Shown here: piece by piece, positions 44,589 through 52,783 of the stretch
Layout of the letters: every line of letters begins with the position of its first letter
Position numbering within the stretch: the first letter of the stretch is position 1
Origin: Comamonas phosphati
Lineage (GTDB): Bacteria; Pseudomonadota; Gammaproteobacteria; Burkholderiales; Burkholderiaceae_C
Direction: 5' to 3'
Assembly: GCF_014637085.1 (NCBI RefSeq)
Contig: NZ_BMEU01000013.1
Location: forward strand, 62,001-126,000
Length of the DNA: 64,000 nt
The notes under the pieces: model-generated
Seen by the model: only the letters and a program-made list of their open reading frames with translations
What the model was told of the DNA's origin: nothing
Database searches by the model: none
Translations under genes and position numbers: made by a program

Positions 44589-45512
44589 CTACTGGCGCGG
44601 CAGGGCAAGCCATCGGGCCCACAGCCTGAAGCGCGGCCGCAGTTCGCTGACCACGGCGCCCAGCACGATCAGGCCGGCGCCGAGCAAGGCCAGCGCGGGC
44701 AGCCGCCCTCCGGCCAGGCGCCCGATCAGGCCGCCCCAGATGGGCTCGCCCGCATAGATCAGCGTGGCCCTGGTGGGCGAGACGGCCTTCTGGGCCCAGT
44801 TCATCGTCAGCTGTATGAGTACGCTGGCCGTGCCCAGGCCCAGCGCACAGGCCAGCCAGACCCAGGAAAATTCGGGCACGGACTCACCGGCCACAGGCAT
44901 GGCCGCGAACGAGAGCAGGCCGCCCACCAGGAGCTGCACCACGGTCACGCGCTGCAGGTTCACCTTGCCCGCATATTTGCCGATGAGAATGATCTCTGCC
45001 GCGAACACAAAGGCCCCCAGCAGCGAAGCCAGTTCGCCGGCGCCGAGGGACAGTCCGGCCTGCGGCTGCGGGCTGGTCAGCATCACCAGGCCGGTGAAGG
45101 CCAGGGCAATGCCCAGCCAGCTCATGGGATGCGGCGCACTGCGCAGCACCAGCCACTGCAGCAGCGGCACCGTGGGCACGTACAGCGCCGTGATGAAGGC
45201 CGACTGGCTGGCGCTGACGCTTTGCAGGCCATGGGTCTGCAGGCCGTAGCCCAGGAAGATCGACAGGCCGATGGCGGCTCCGGCCCGGGCCTCCTGCCAG
45301 GTCATGCCGCGCATGGCGCGATGGAACACCAGCAGGCACAGCAGCCCGGCAGTCGTGAAGCGAAAGCCGACGAAGAACATCGGCCCGGTATATTGCATCG
45401 CCGTATGGACGATGAGAAACGTCGTGCCCCACAGCATGGTGACGCCAACGAGCGCGGTTTCCTGCAGGCTCAGCGGCAGGCGGGGAATCTTGAATGGAAG
45501 CAAGGGAGGCAA
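44589..45512 (-). CDS. EamA/RhaT-family drug/metabolite exporter
   Basis: The 307-residue membrane protein has ten hydrophobic segments in two EamA repeats (LVGVTMLWGTTFLIVHTAMQ and APHPMSWLGIALAFTGLVML; the second repeat holds LIYAGEPIWGG). It probably exports a small metabolite. No ATG lies near the N-terminus; the best start is a TTG at 45512, 16 bp after the preceding MFS gene, with a weak ribosome site. Translational coupling to that gene is likely. Confidence 0.8.
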   Translation of the reverse strand: MPPLLPFKIPRLPLSLQETALVGVTMLWGTTFLIVHTAMQYTGPMFFVGFRFTTAGLLCLLVFHRAMRGMTWQEARAGAAIGLSIFLGYGLQTHGLQSVSASQSAFITALYVPTVPLLQWLVLRSAPHPMSWLGIALAFTGLVMLTSPQPQAGLSLGAGELASLLGAFVFAAEIILIGKYAGKVNLQRVTVVQLLVGGLLSFAAMPVAGESVPEFSWVWLACALGLGTASVLIQLTMNWAQKAVSPTRATLIYAGEPIWGGLIGRLAGGRLPALALLGAGLIVLGAVVSELRPRFRLWARWLALPRQ

Positions 45513-45528
45513 CGGGTTGAGGCTTGGC

Positions 45529-46755
45529 TTACTGGCGTGGAATCGGCAGCACGCGTGCGCGCATGCACATCACACCCAGAAACGCGGTGAGCAGGCCCAG
45601 GCAGATGCAGAACACGACCAGCGCCCGCGTGAGGCCGATGGCGTCCGACAGCCAGCCCAGGCCCAGGATGGGAACAATCGTGCCCAGGTAGCCCACGATC
45701 AGATAGGTGGACAGCAGGCCCGTGCGGTTGGCCGGCTTGGAAACCTTGTTGACGATGGACATGCCGGCCTGATTGCACATGCCGTGCCCGGCCGCCGTGG
45801 CGGCCACGCACAGCGCGAACAGCCAGGGCGAGCCCGCAAAGGTGTTGACCAGCAGCAGCAGATTGCAGGCCGCCAGCGAGAAAAAACCGGCGATGGCCAC
45901 GCCCTTGGTGGCATAGGGCCGGGAGATCAGCTGCACGATGGCGGACAGGAACAGAATGGCGCCAAGGGACAGGCCCGAGACGGCGGGGCCGTGCCAGGGC
46001 ACCATCTGCGCCATGAAGCTGGGCGCCAGCGAGGCGAACAGGCTGAACATGCCGAAGGCCGAGAACGCCGCCATGCAGCCCAGCGCGTAGTGGCGCACAA
46101 AGGGCTTGCGAGGCTGGGACAGCGAGGGCCGCACGTCCTTGAACGAAAAGCGCGGCGCTGCTGCCGGCACTGCCGGTGCCGCCGTGGCCGCAGGCTGGGG
46201 AGGCAGGCGCAGCTGGAACAGCGCATAGATCGCCAGCAGGCCCAGCGCCACGGAAGGCGCATAGGCCGTTGTCAAAGGCAGGGGCACCCATTGCGCCATC
46301 AGTCCGCCGACCACCGGCCCCAGGCCGAAGCCGAAGGCAATCATGAGGCTGGTCGTGGCCGCGGTGCGCTGCAGATCGCCCTTGTAGTTGAGCCGGGTCA
46401 TGCCCACCGAGGCCGAGGTGGTGATCATCCCGGAGGCGACGCCGATGATGAAGCGGCAGACCGAGAAGCTGGGCACGTCCCAGGCCAGGGCCGAACTGCC
46501 CACGCCCAGCGTCATCAGGATCAGGCCCCCGCGCAGCACGGCCATGAAGCCGAAGCGGTCCGTCAGCCGGCCCAGGAACAGCAGGCTGGCCAGCGCGCCG
46601 AACATATAGGCCACGAAGATCTGCGTGATGTGGCTGGGCAGCAGGCCCCAGGCCTGCTGGTAGATGGGGTACAGCGGGCTGGCCAGGGCCGTGCCCATGA
46701 CGCCCACGCACATGGAAAAGCACACCCACGGATAGGGCGTCCACTTGGATTGCAT
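45529..46755 (-). CDS. MFS transporter
   Basis: The 408-residue carrier has twelve hydrophobic segments and a motif-A-like loop LGRLTDRFGFMAVLRGG between helices 2 and 3. It starts MQSKWTPYPWVCFSMCVGVMG. I place the start at 46755 because earlier in-frame codons lie in GC-rich non-coding sequence with no membrane-protein pattern. It is the first gene of a two-gene unit with the EamA exporter. The substrate is unknown. Confidence 0.85.
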   Translation of the reverse strand: MQSKWTPYPWVCFSMCVGVMGTALASPLYPIYQQAWGLLPSHITQIFVAYMFGALASLLFLGRLTDRFGFMAVLRGGLILMTLGVGSSALAWDVPSFSVCRFIIGVASGMITTSASVGMTRLNYKGDLQRTAATTSLMIAFGFGLGPVVGGLMAQWVPLPLTTAYAPSVALGLLAIYALFQLRLPPQPAATAAPAVPAAAPRFSFKDVRPSLSQPRKPFVRHYALGCMAAFSAFGMFSLFASLAPSFMAQMVPWHGPAVSGLSLGAILFLSAIVQLISRPYATKGVAIAGFFSLAACNLLLLVNTFAGSPWLFALCVAATAAGHGMCNQAGMSIVNKVSKPANRTGLLSTYLIVGYLGTIVPILGLGWLSDAIGLTRALVVFCICLGLLTAFLGVMCMRARVLPIPRQ

Positions 46756-46845
46756 GATGACTGGAGAAGAAAGCGTTGCGCCGCATGCATGCGCCCGTTC
46801 CTGCGCTGGAACCGGGCCGCATCTGCTCAGGTGGGACGATTGTAG

Positions 46846-46920
46846 AAAGGGCGGCCGGCGCCGGCTGGAGGCGGCCGGTGAGCCCCCGGAACCAGGAAGG
46901 TAATCCCGGCGCCGGCCTTT
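46846..46920. repeat. Long GC-rich inverted repeat
   Basis: AAAGG(GCG)GCCGGCGCCGG (from 46846) pairs with CCGGCGCCGGCCTTT (46906-46920). It lies in the 246-bp gap between the divergent MFS and lipoprotein genes, so it is not a normal terminator position. It could be a shared transcript-leader structure or chance in GC-rich DNA. Confidence 0.35.
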
Positions 46921-47001
46921 GAGGGGCTGCGGGTCACAATGGATGCCAGAAATCATCGGAAGGAGCGCGCGACGGCGCTCCCGGAATGCGGAGTGGCAAG
47001 C

Positions 47002-47445
47002 ATGCGGATGGGAATCAAGGCGGTCGGGGTTGCGGCCCTGGCCATATGGCTGGCTGCCGTGCTGGCCGGCTGCGGCTCGGTCGGGGCCGGCGTGGGCGTC
47101 GGCGTGCCCGTGGGGCCGTTCTCGGTGGGCGTGGGCCTGGGCAGCGGCGGCTTGAGCGCGGGCGTGGGCACAGGCTTCGGGCCGCTGGGAGTGGGCGTGG
47201 GCGTGAACCAGCGCGGCCAGGTGCTGGGCGGCGCCGGCGTCGGAGCCTCCACGGGCGTGGGCGGCGCCAATGTGGGCGTGGGAGTGGGCACCTCCACGGT
47301 GCTGCACGATCCGCGCAATGCCAAAGCAGCGCCGGCCCCGGTCCAGCCGGTTCAAGGCGTGCAGCCCGCCGAGCCGGGCCAGATCCAGTGGCGCGATGCC
47401 AGCGGGCAGGTCGTGCCGGCCTGCAAGGCCGAAGGCAGGTGCTGA
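47002..47445 (+). CDS. Small Gly/Val-repeat lipoprotein
   Basis: The 147-residue protein of unknown function begins MRMGIKAVGVAALAIWLAAVLAGC, in part a clear lipoprotein signal with lipobox LAGC. A tract of about 75 residues then repeats V-G-V-G and S-x-G-V-G units, followed by a Pro/Ala linker and an end with Cys (KAEGRC). After lipidation it would be anchored in the inner or outer membrane. I prefer the start at 47002 over an upstream in-frame codon because it places the signal peptide at the N-terminus. The repeat tract may be flexible or beta-structured. Confidence 0.75.
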   Translation: MRMGIKAVGVAALAIWLAAVLAGCGSVGAGVGVGVPVGPFSVGVGLGSGGLSAGVGTGFGPLGVGVGVNQRGQVLGGAGVGASTGVGGANVGVGVGTSTVLHDPRNAKAAPAPVQPVQGVQPAEPGQIQWRDASGQVVPACKAEGRC

Positions 47446-47451
47446 TCTTGC

Positions 47452-48486
47452 TCAGGCGTACAGCGGCTCCTGTCGCATGGCTTCCATCTGTTCATGCAGC
47501 ATGTCGACCTGGCTGCGCCAGTAATCGGCCGTGCCGAACCAGGGGAAATTGATCGCGAAGATCGGGTCCTGCCAGCGTCGCGCCAGCCAGGCGCTGTAGT
47601 GGATGAGGCGCAGCGTGCGCAGCGGCTCGATCAGGGCCAGCTCGCGCCGGTCGAAGGGGCGGAACTGCTCGTAGCCTTCGAGCAGGGCCGACAGCTGCTG
47701 CGTCTGCTGGGCGCGCTCGCCCGAGAGCAGCATCCACAGGTCCTGCACGGCCGGGCCCATGCGCGCGTCGTCCAGGTCCACGAAGTGCGGGCCGCCCCGG
47801 CCCTCGTCATCCGGCGGCGTCCACAGGATGTTGCCCGGGTGGCAGTCGCCATGCAGGCGGATGCTGGTGGCGCTCTGCAGGCCGAAATGGCCGGCCTGGC
47901 TGAGCCCGTCCGCAGCCGGCGCGATCAGGTGCAGGGCCTGCTCGCAGGCCTGTTCCCAGCGCTTGCGCACTTCCAGCGCCACCATGTCGTGCTCCAGCAG
48001 ATAGCTCATGGACTCGAAGCCGAAGCTGCGCAGATCGAGCGTCGGGCGGTGCGCAAAGGGCTTGGCCGAACCTTCGGTGTGGATGCGGGCCAGAAAGCGG
48101 CCCGTCCATTCCAGCACTTCCCAGTCGTCGAGCTCGGGCCGGCGCCCGCCGCGCCAGGGGCTGACGCTGAACAGAAAGCCGGCGTGCTCGTGCACGCTGC
48201 GGTCCTGCAGCTTGAGCGGCGCGACCACGGGCACCTCGGCATCGGCCAGCTCCTGGGAGAACGCGTGCTCTTCCTCGATCTGCTCGCGGCGCCAGCGGCC
48301 GGGCCGGTAGAACTTGGCGACCACTCTCTCGCCCGAATCCAGGTGGGCCAGGTAGACGCGGTTCTCGTAGGAGCTCAGCGGCGTGAGCCGCCCGTCGGGC
48401 AGCAGGCCGGTGGCGCACAGTGCGTCGATCACGCAGTCCGGCGTGAGGGCGGCATAGGGATGGGCTTCGGTTTGCAGTGGACTCAT
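47452..48486 (-). CDS. srkA: Stress response kinase A-like Ser/Thr protein kinase (YihE/RdoA)
   Basis: The 344-residue APH/ChoK-fold kinase has the ATP-lysine region RVVAKFYRPGRWRREQIEEE, the catalytic loop LHGDCHPGNILW and the metal Asp in FVDLDDA. This layout and the start LTPDCVIDALCATGLLPDG match SrkA, which counters stress-induced cell death in E. coli. The start at 48486 gives the usual family length. It is divergent from the 2H phosphoesterase gene with a gap of about 50 bp. Confidence 0.88.
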   Translation of the reverse strand: MSPLQTEAHPYAALTPDCVIDALCATGLLPDGRLTPLSSYENRVYLAHLDSGERVVAKFYRPGRWRREQIEEEHAFSQELADAEVPVVAPLKLQDRSVHEHAGFLFSVSPWRGGRRPELDDWEVLEWTGRFLARIHTEGSAKPFAHRPTLDLRSFGFESMSYLLEHDMVALEVRKRWEQACEQALHLIAPAADGLSQAGHFGLQSATSIRLHGDCHPGNILWTPPDDEGRGGPHFVDLDDARMGPAVQDLWMLLSGERAQQTQQLSALLEGYEQFRPFDRRELALIEPLRTLRLIHYSAWLARRWQDPIFAINFPWFGTADYWRSQVDMLHEQMEAMRQEPLYA

Positions 48487-48538
48487 GCCTGCATTGTGTC
48501 GCGTCTTTGGCAGCTTCCAAGCTGGCACACTGCAACCC

Positions 48539-49285
48539 ATGAGGTCTCCCGTTTCCACGACCCTGCCTTGCGCAGACCGCGACTTTGCCGAATGGCACCG
48601 GGGCCGCCCCTGGTGCGCGGTCTGGGTGGCCTGTGCCGACCTGCCCGAGGTGGCGGCCGCCGTGGCGCATGGGCGGCGGGTGCTGGCGCAGGCCCTGCTG
48701 CCGCGCTATGCGCGCCAGCCTCATATCACGCTGGCCTATCGCGGGCTGTGCGGCGGCGGGCAGGATGGAGCGGAGGATGGCGTGGAGTTCGGCCGTGCCC
48801 GGCTGCTGGCCGATATCGCGCGCCTCGGAACGTGTCTGAGGGCGGGGAGCGGTGCGCCGTTTGCCGTGCAACTGCAGGGCGTGGAGAGCTTCACGACGGT
48901 GCCCTATCTGGCGGTGAGGGCGGGGGCTTCCGCCTTGGCGCGCTGGCATGCCGCACTGGGTGGCGTTCCGGACGGGGAGTTGCAGGCGGGCTGGCGCTAT
49001 GTGCCCCATGTCACGCTGGGCCACTATGCCGTGGCCATGCCCTTGGGGCAGGCCGTGGCGCGGCTCAGGGCCGCGGGCGTGGCCGGGCAGGCCATGTGTT
49101 TCGAAGTGCGGGCGCTGGCGCTGGTGCGCTACGCCACGCAGGACATCGCCGGGCCGCTGCAGGCCGAAGGCTTCTTCGACCTGCAGACCGGGCGCTATGC
49201 GGCGGCGCCCGGCGCCCTGTTTGGTGGTGAGGATCAGGCGACGGTCAGCTGCACGCCGATGTTGCCGCGCGTGGCGTTGGAGTAG
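48539..49285 (+). CDS. 2H phosphoesterase / 2'-5' RNA ligase-like protein
   Basis: The 248-residue protein has the paired motifs PHITLAY and PHVTLGH, the two HxT signatures of the LigT-like 2H superfamily, which acts on cyclic or 2'-5' phosphodiesters. It is longer than bacterial ThpR (about 180 residues). Its C-terminal tail overlaps the convergent ohr gene by 52 bp, so the last ~20 residues may be an extension without function. The biological substrate is unknown. Confidence 0.75.
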   Translation: MRSPVSTTLPCADRDFAEWHRGRPWCAVWVACADLPEVAAAVAHGRRVLAQALLPRYARQPHITLAYRGLCGGGQDGAEDGVEFGRARLLADIARLGTCLRAGSGAPFAVQLQGVESFTTVPYLAVRAGASALARWHAALGGVPDGELQAGWRYVPHVTLGHYAVAMPLGQAVARLRAAGVAGQAMCFEVRALALVRYATQDIAGPLQAEGFFDLQTGRYAAAPGALFGGEDQATVSCTPMLPRVALE

Positions 49286-49650
49286 GGGCAGACCTGGTGG
49301 GCGGCGTCCACCAGTTGCTGGGCGGCGGCCTTGTCCATGCCGGGCAGGCTGATCTTCATGCGCACGGCAATGCCGAAGACTTCGCCCACGGGGCCCAGGT
49401 CCACTTCGGCATCCACCGACAGGTCCTGGGGCAGCGTGACCTTCTGGCGTGCGGCCACGGCCTTCATGGCGCCGATGAAGCAGGCGGAGTAGCCGGCAGC
49501 GAACAGCTGCTCGGGATTGGTGCCTTTGCCGGCGCCGCCGGGCGAGGTCAGCTGGATGTCCAGGCGGCCGTCATCGGTACGCGATGCGCCTTCGCGGCCG
49601 CCGGTGGTGTGGGCGTGGGCAGTGTAGAGAACCTTGTCGAGCTGGGCCAT
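49234..49650 (-). CDS. ohr: Organic hydroperoxide resistance protein Ohr
   Basis: The 138-residue OsmC-fold peroxidase has catalytic Cys57 (GYSACFIGAM) and Cys121 (QVCPYSNATRGN), with Arg19 and Glu47 in the usual activating positions. It reduces organic hydroperoxides using lipoyl-linked thiols. It lies 63 bp downstream of ohrR in the same direction, so both probably share the operator at 50207-50236. The ATG at 49650 gives the standard length. Confidence 0.95.
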   Translation of the reverse strand: MAQLDKVLYTAHAHTTGGREGASRTDDGRLDIQLTSPGGAGKGTNPEQLFAAGYSACFIGAMKAVAARQKVTLPQDLSVDAEVDLGPVGEVFGIAVRMKISLPGMDKAAAQQLVDAAHQVCPYSNATRGNIGVQLTVA

Positions 49651-49713
49651 GGTGTCTTCCTTTGCGATGGTGCCCGGCAATGCGGGCGGGTGGAGGAGAT
49701 CGACGCCCCGGCG

Positions 49714-50190
49714 TCAGCCGGAGGTGCTGCGGCGCGGCGCAAGCCGCGCGCGCAGTGCGCTGAGCTGATCCGTGAGGGCCTGCAATTCGGGTAGCGTGCA
49801 CTGAGTGCTTTGCAGCACGCAGGCAGGGATTTTTTCGGCTTCGGCGCGCAGTGCGCGGCCCGCCTCCGTGAGGATGATGCGCACGCGGCGCTCGTCCTGG
49901 GCATCGCGCAGCCGTGCCAGCAGGCCCGCGGCTTCGAGCCGCTTGAGCAGCGGCGTCAGCGTGCCCGAGTCCAGGGTCAGCCGCTCGCCCAGTTCCGAGA
50001 CCGTGAGCCGGTCGCCCTCCCAGAGCACCAGCATGACCAGGTACTGCGGGTAGGTCAGGCCTATGGCCTCGAGCAAGGGCTTGTAGAGCTTGGTCATGGC
50101 CAGCGACGCCGAGTACAGCGCGAAGCAGACCTGGTTGTCCAGGCGCAGCAGCCCGGAGGTGTCGGGGAGAGGGGCGTCGCCGGTTCGCAT
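49714..50190 (-). CDS. ohrR: MarR-family organic hydroperoxide sensor OhrR
   Basis: The 158-residue MarR regulator has a winged helix ([25 protein letters not shown]) and the wing DERRVRI. Starting at 50190 places the sensing cysteine at Cys22 (NQVCFALY), the number used in the Xanthomonas protein, and Cys124 or Cys131 near the C-terminus could form the second thiol of a two-Cys OhrR. The in-frame ATG at 50211 would put the start inside the operator and is less likely. It should repress ohr until oxidised. Confidence 0.93.
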   Translation of the reverse strand: MRTGDAPLPDTSGLLRLDNQVCFALYSASLAMTKLYKPLLEAIGLTYPQYLVMLVLWEGDRLTVSELGERLTLDSGTLTPLLKRLEAAGLLARLRDAQDERRVRIILTEAGRALRAEAEKIPACVLQSTQCTLPELQALTDQLSALRARLAPRRSTSG

Positions 50191-50206
50191 GGATTGAATT
50201 ATTGCT

Positions 50207-50236
50207 GGCAATTAAATTGTGTGCAATTTAATTGCC
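50207..50236. promoter_or_regulatory. OhrR operator
   Basis: GGCAATTAAATTG (50207-50219) and CAATTTAATTGCC (50224-50236) form a perfect 13-bp inverted repeat around TGTG, just upstream of ohrR. AT-rich palindromes with CAATT/AATTG half-sites are typical OhrR targets. Its place is right for autorepression and control of ohr. Confidence 0.85.
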
Positions 50237-50353
50237 AAGGCCATGCCGCGGCAAGGGGTGGAGCGCAACCGGAGGCAGTGGCCGCGCATGCCTGTCCCGC
50301 CGATGCCGCATGAAACGCACAGGCCCGCAAACCGGGCCCGCGGTTCCTGGTGC

Positions 50354-51688
50354 CTATTGGCTGGCCATCAGGGCGTCGGCCACGGCCTGGTAGGCGGGCA
50401 GGCTCAAGGGATCGATGGCCGCGTTGGCCGCGATGGGGTGGGCCGCATAGCGCACGATCACCATCTGGGCCTTGGGATCGATGTAAATGGCCTGGCCGTG
50501 GATGCCGCGCGCCATATAGGCGCCGTCCGCGTTGTGCGAGACCCACCACATGTTGCGGTAGGACCAGCCGGGCAGCGTGGCGTAGCCGGCCTTGGCGAAC
50601 TTGGCGCGGTCGCCGCCGTTGCGGATGTCGTCCACCACGGCGCGCGGCAGCACCTGCTGGCCATCGGCGGCGCGCCCGTTGTTGCGCATCATCTCGCCGA
50701 AGCGCGCCAAGTCGCGCAGCGTGGTGTTGAGGCCGCCGCCGCCCGATTCCGTACCGATGCGGTCCACCATGAGGAAGGCGTCCTGTTCGGCGCCGATGCG
50801 GCTCCAGATGCGCTCGGACAGCAGCGAGGCCAGGGATTTGCCGCTGGCGCGGCGCACCAGCCAGGCCAGCACCTCGGCGTTGATGGTCTTGTAGGCAAAG
50901 GCCTGGTCGTGCTCGCCTTCCTTCTTCAGCGTCTGCAGGAATTCGTAGAAGGTCCTGGGGCCTGCATAGTCGCGCCCCTGGGGCAGCATGCCGCCGGCGC
51001 GCGCATAGTCCCAGATCTCGGCCTTGGGGTCGGCGTAGTTCTCGGAGTAGTGCACGCCAATCGTCATGTCCATGACCTGGCGCACCGTGGCGTCGCCATA
51101 GGCGGTGTCCTTGAGCTCGGGCAGATAGCGCGTGACGGGGGCTGCCGGGTCCAGCGTGCCTTCATGGGCGAGCAGGGCCGCCAGCGTGCCCACGAAGGAC
51201 TTGGTGACCGACATGGCGATATGCGCACGCTCGGGTGTGAGCGCGCCGAAGTATTTCTCGTAGACGACCTGGCCCTTGTGCAGCACCAGGATGCCGTCCG
51301 TGTAGTTGCGCTCCAGCGACTGGGCGAATGTCAGCTCCTCGCCGCTGCCCATGGCCTTGAAGCGCACGCCGTCCAGGTTGGGAGCCTGGGCAGCCTTGGG
51401 CAGCGGGCTCGCCGCCGTGCTGCCGCGCCAGACATTGGCCGTGGGCACCAGTTCGCGCACATGCGAGAAGGTCCAGCGCGTGCGCGGATAGACGTTGCTG
51501 GCAGGGTTGTCGAAAGTGATGAGCTTGTCGGGCGGCGGCGGAAAGCCCTGCATCCAGCCCATGGCCTGGACCGCGGTGGCTGCCGGGTCGGGCAGGGCCG
51601 GTGCCGCAGTCTGTGCATATGCAGCGCAAGCCATAGCTGTCAGCGCAAGTGGAGAAAGCGCTTGACGCGTAAAACCCTTGGAACTCAT
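50354..51688 (-). CDS. Beta-lactamase-fold serine hydrolase (class C-like)
   Basis: The 444-residue protein has a signal peptide ending AYA (about residue 25) and SxxK motif Ser160-Val-Thr-Lys163. A Tyr-Lys-Thr-Ile-Asn stretch and HGQ near the C-terminus are candidate further active-site elements. The family includes esterases and 6-aminohexanoate-dimer hydrolases, and this protein fits that group better than true beta-lactamases. It is probably periplasmic. It follows the 3-hydroxyacyl-CoA dehydrogenase gene by 65 bp. The substrate is unknown. Confidence 0.85.
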   Translation of the reverse strand: MSSKGFTRQALSPLALTAMACAAYAQTAAPALPDPAATAVQAMGWMQGFPPPPDKLITFDNPASNVYPRTRWTFSHVRELVPTANVWRGSTAASPLPKAAQAPNLDGVRFKAMGSGEELTFAQSLERNYTDGILVLHKGQVVYEKYFGALTPERAHIAMSVTKSFVGTLAALLAHEGTLDPAAPVTRYLPELKDTAYGDATVRQVMDMTIGVHYSENYADPKAEIWDYARAGGMLPQGRDYAGPRTFYEFLQTLKKEGEHDQAFAYKTINAEVLAWLVRRASGKSLASLLSERIWSRIGAEQDAFLMVDRIGTESGGGGLNTTLRDLARFGEMMRNNGRAADGQQVLPRAVVDDIRNGGDRAKFAKAGYATLPGWSYRNMWWVSHNADGAYMARGIHGQAIYIDPKAQMVIVRYAAHPIAANAAIDPLSLPAYQAVADALMASQ

Positions 51689-51753
51689 GCTTGTCTCCCT
51701 GAATTGGCCGGCGGAGCGGCGGCAGCCGCGCGCCGGGCCTGAAACGGTGTAAA

Positions 51754-52602
51754 TCAGTAGCTGTAGACACCGCGGCCGGTCTTGCGGCCCAGACGGCCGG
51801 CGGCCACCATTTCCTTGAGCAGCGGGCAGGCGCGGTACTTGCTGTCGCCGAACTCCTTGAGGTAGACCTCCATCACGGCCAGGCACACGTCGAGGCCGAT
51901 CATGTCGGCCAGGGCCAGCGGACCGATGGGCTGGTTGCAGCCCAGCTTCATGCCGGCGTCGATGTCCTCGGCCGAGGCCAGGCCTTCGGCCAGCACGAAG
52001 AAGGCCTCGTTGATCATGGGCACCAGGATGCGGTTGACGACAAAGCCCGGTGCGTTCTTCACGGTGATGGGCGTCTTGCCCAGGCGCTCGGACAGGGCCT
52101 TGACCGTGGCGTGCGTCTCCTCGCTGGTCTGCAGGCCGACGATGATCTCCACCAGCGCCATCATGGGCACGGGGTTGAAGAAGTGCATGCCGATGAAGCG
52201 GTCGGCGCGGTTGGTCGCGGCGGCCAGCTGGGTGATGGAGATGGACGAGGTGTTGGTGGCGACGATCACGTCCTTGCCCAGCAGCGCGTCGAGCTGCTTG
52301 AGGATCTTGAGCTTGAGCTCGTAGTTCTCGGTCGCGGCTTCGATGACCAGCTGGGCGGACTTCAGGTCGTCGTAGCTGGTCGAGGTCTTGATGCGCGCGA
52401 GAGCGGCGGCCTTGTCGGCCTCGGTGATCTTCTCCTTCTTGATCAGGCGGTCCAGGCTGCCGGCCACGGTGGCCAGGCCTTTTTGCACGGCGGCTTCGGA
52501 AATGTCCACCATCACCACGCTGACACCCGATACGGCGCAGGCCTGTGCGATACCGTTGCCCATGGTGCCGGCACCGACGATGCCTACGGTTTGAATTGTC
52601 AT
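51754..52602 (-). CDS. 3-hydroxybutyryl-CoA dehydrogenase (Hbd/PaaH type)
   Basis: The 282-residue stand-alone 3-hydroxyacyl-CoA dehydrogenase has the NAD motif VGIVGAGTMGNGIAQA (6-21), the catalytic segments NTSSISITQL and GMHFFNPVPMMALVEI, and the C-terminal helical domain GPLALADMIGLDVCL. It oxidises short 3-hydroxyacyl-CoAs to 3-oxoacyl-CoAs. The 181-bp leader contains a strong hairpin at 52664-52681. Nothing around it fixes one pathway. Confidence 0.93.
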   Translation of the reverse strand: MTIQTVGIVGAGTMGNGIAQACAVSGVSVVMVDISEAAVQKGLATVAGSLDRLIKKEKITEADKAAALARIKTSTSYDDLKSAQLVIEAATENYELKLKILKQLDALLGKDVIVATNTSSISITQLAAATNRADRFIGMHFFNPVPMMALVEIIVGLQTSEETHATVKALSERLGKTPITVKNAPGFVVNRILVPMINEAFFVLAEGLASAEDIDAGMKLGCNQPIGPLALADMIGLDVCLAVMEVYLKEFGDSKYRACPLLKEMVAAGRLGRKTGRGVYSY

Positions 52603-52663
52603 GATTGCAGTCTCCAGGGATTGAAAAATGGCACCCCAGGCTCCCCACTGACGTGTGGTCGCT

Positions 52664-52681
52664 GCCCCTCCGAGAGGGGGC
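52664..52681. terminator. GC-rich hairpin between the GGDEF and hbd genes
   Basis: GCCCCTC (52664-52670) pairs with GAGGGGGC (52674-52681) around CGA, with one bulge. It lies downstream of the GGDEF stop codon and upstream of the dehydrogenase on the minus strand. No U-run follows in that direction. The surrounding sequence looks like a further dispersed Comamonadaceae intergenic element. Confidence 0.45.
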
Positions 52682-52783
52682 GCTTTTCATCTTGGGGCGG
52701 CCCGGCGATGAAAACCTGAAAATCTTAGCGGAGTTCGCGGCGGGCGGGACTCCGCTGGCCCGCGGACAGCCGCCTGGGCGACG

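Noticed and set aside
44392-44622. Alternative minus-strand open frame covering the Rid-like remnant
   Set aside because: That frame is Pro/Ala-rich with no family match, while the chosen frame has a Rid-like C-terminal pattern.
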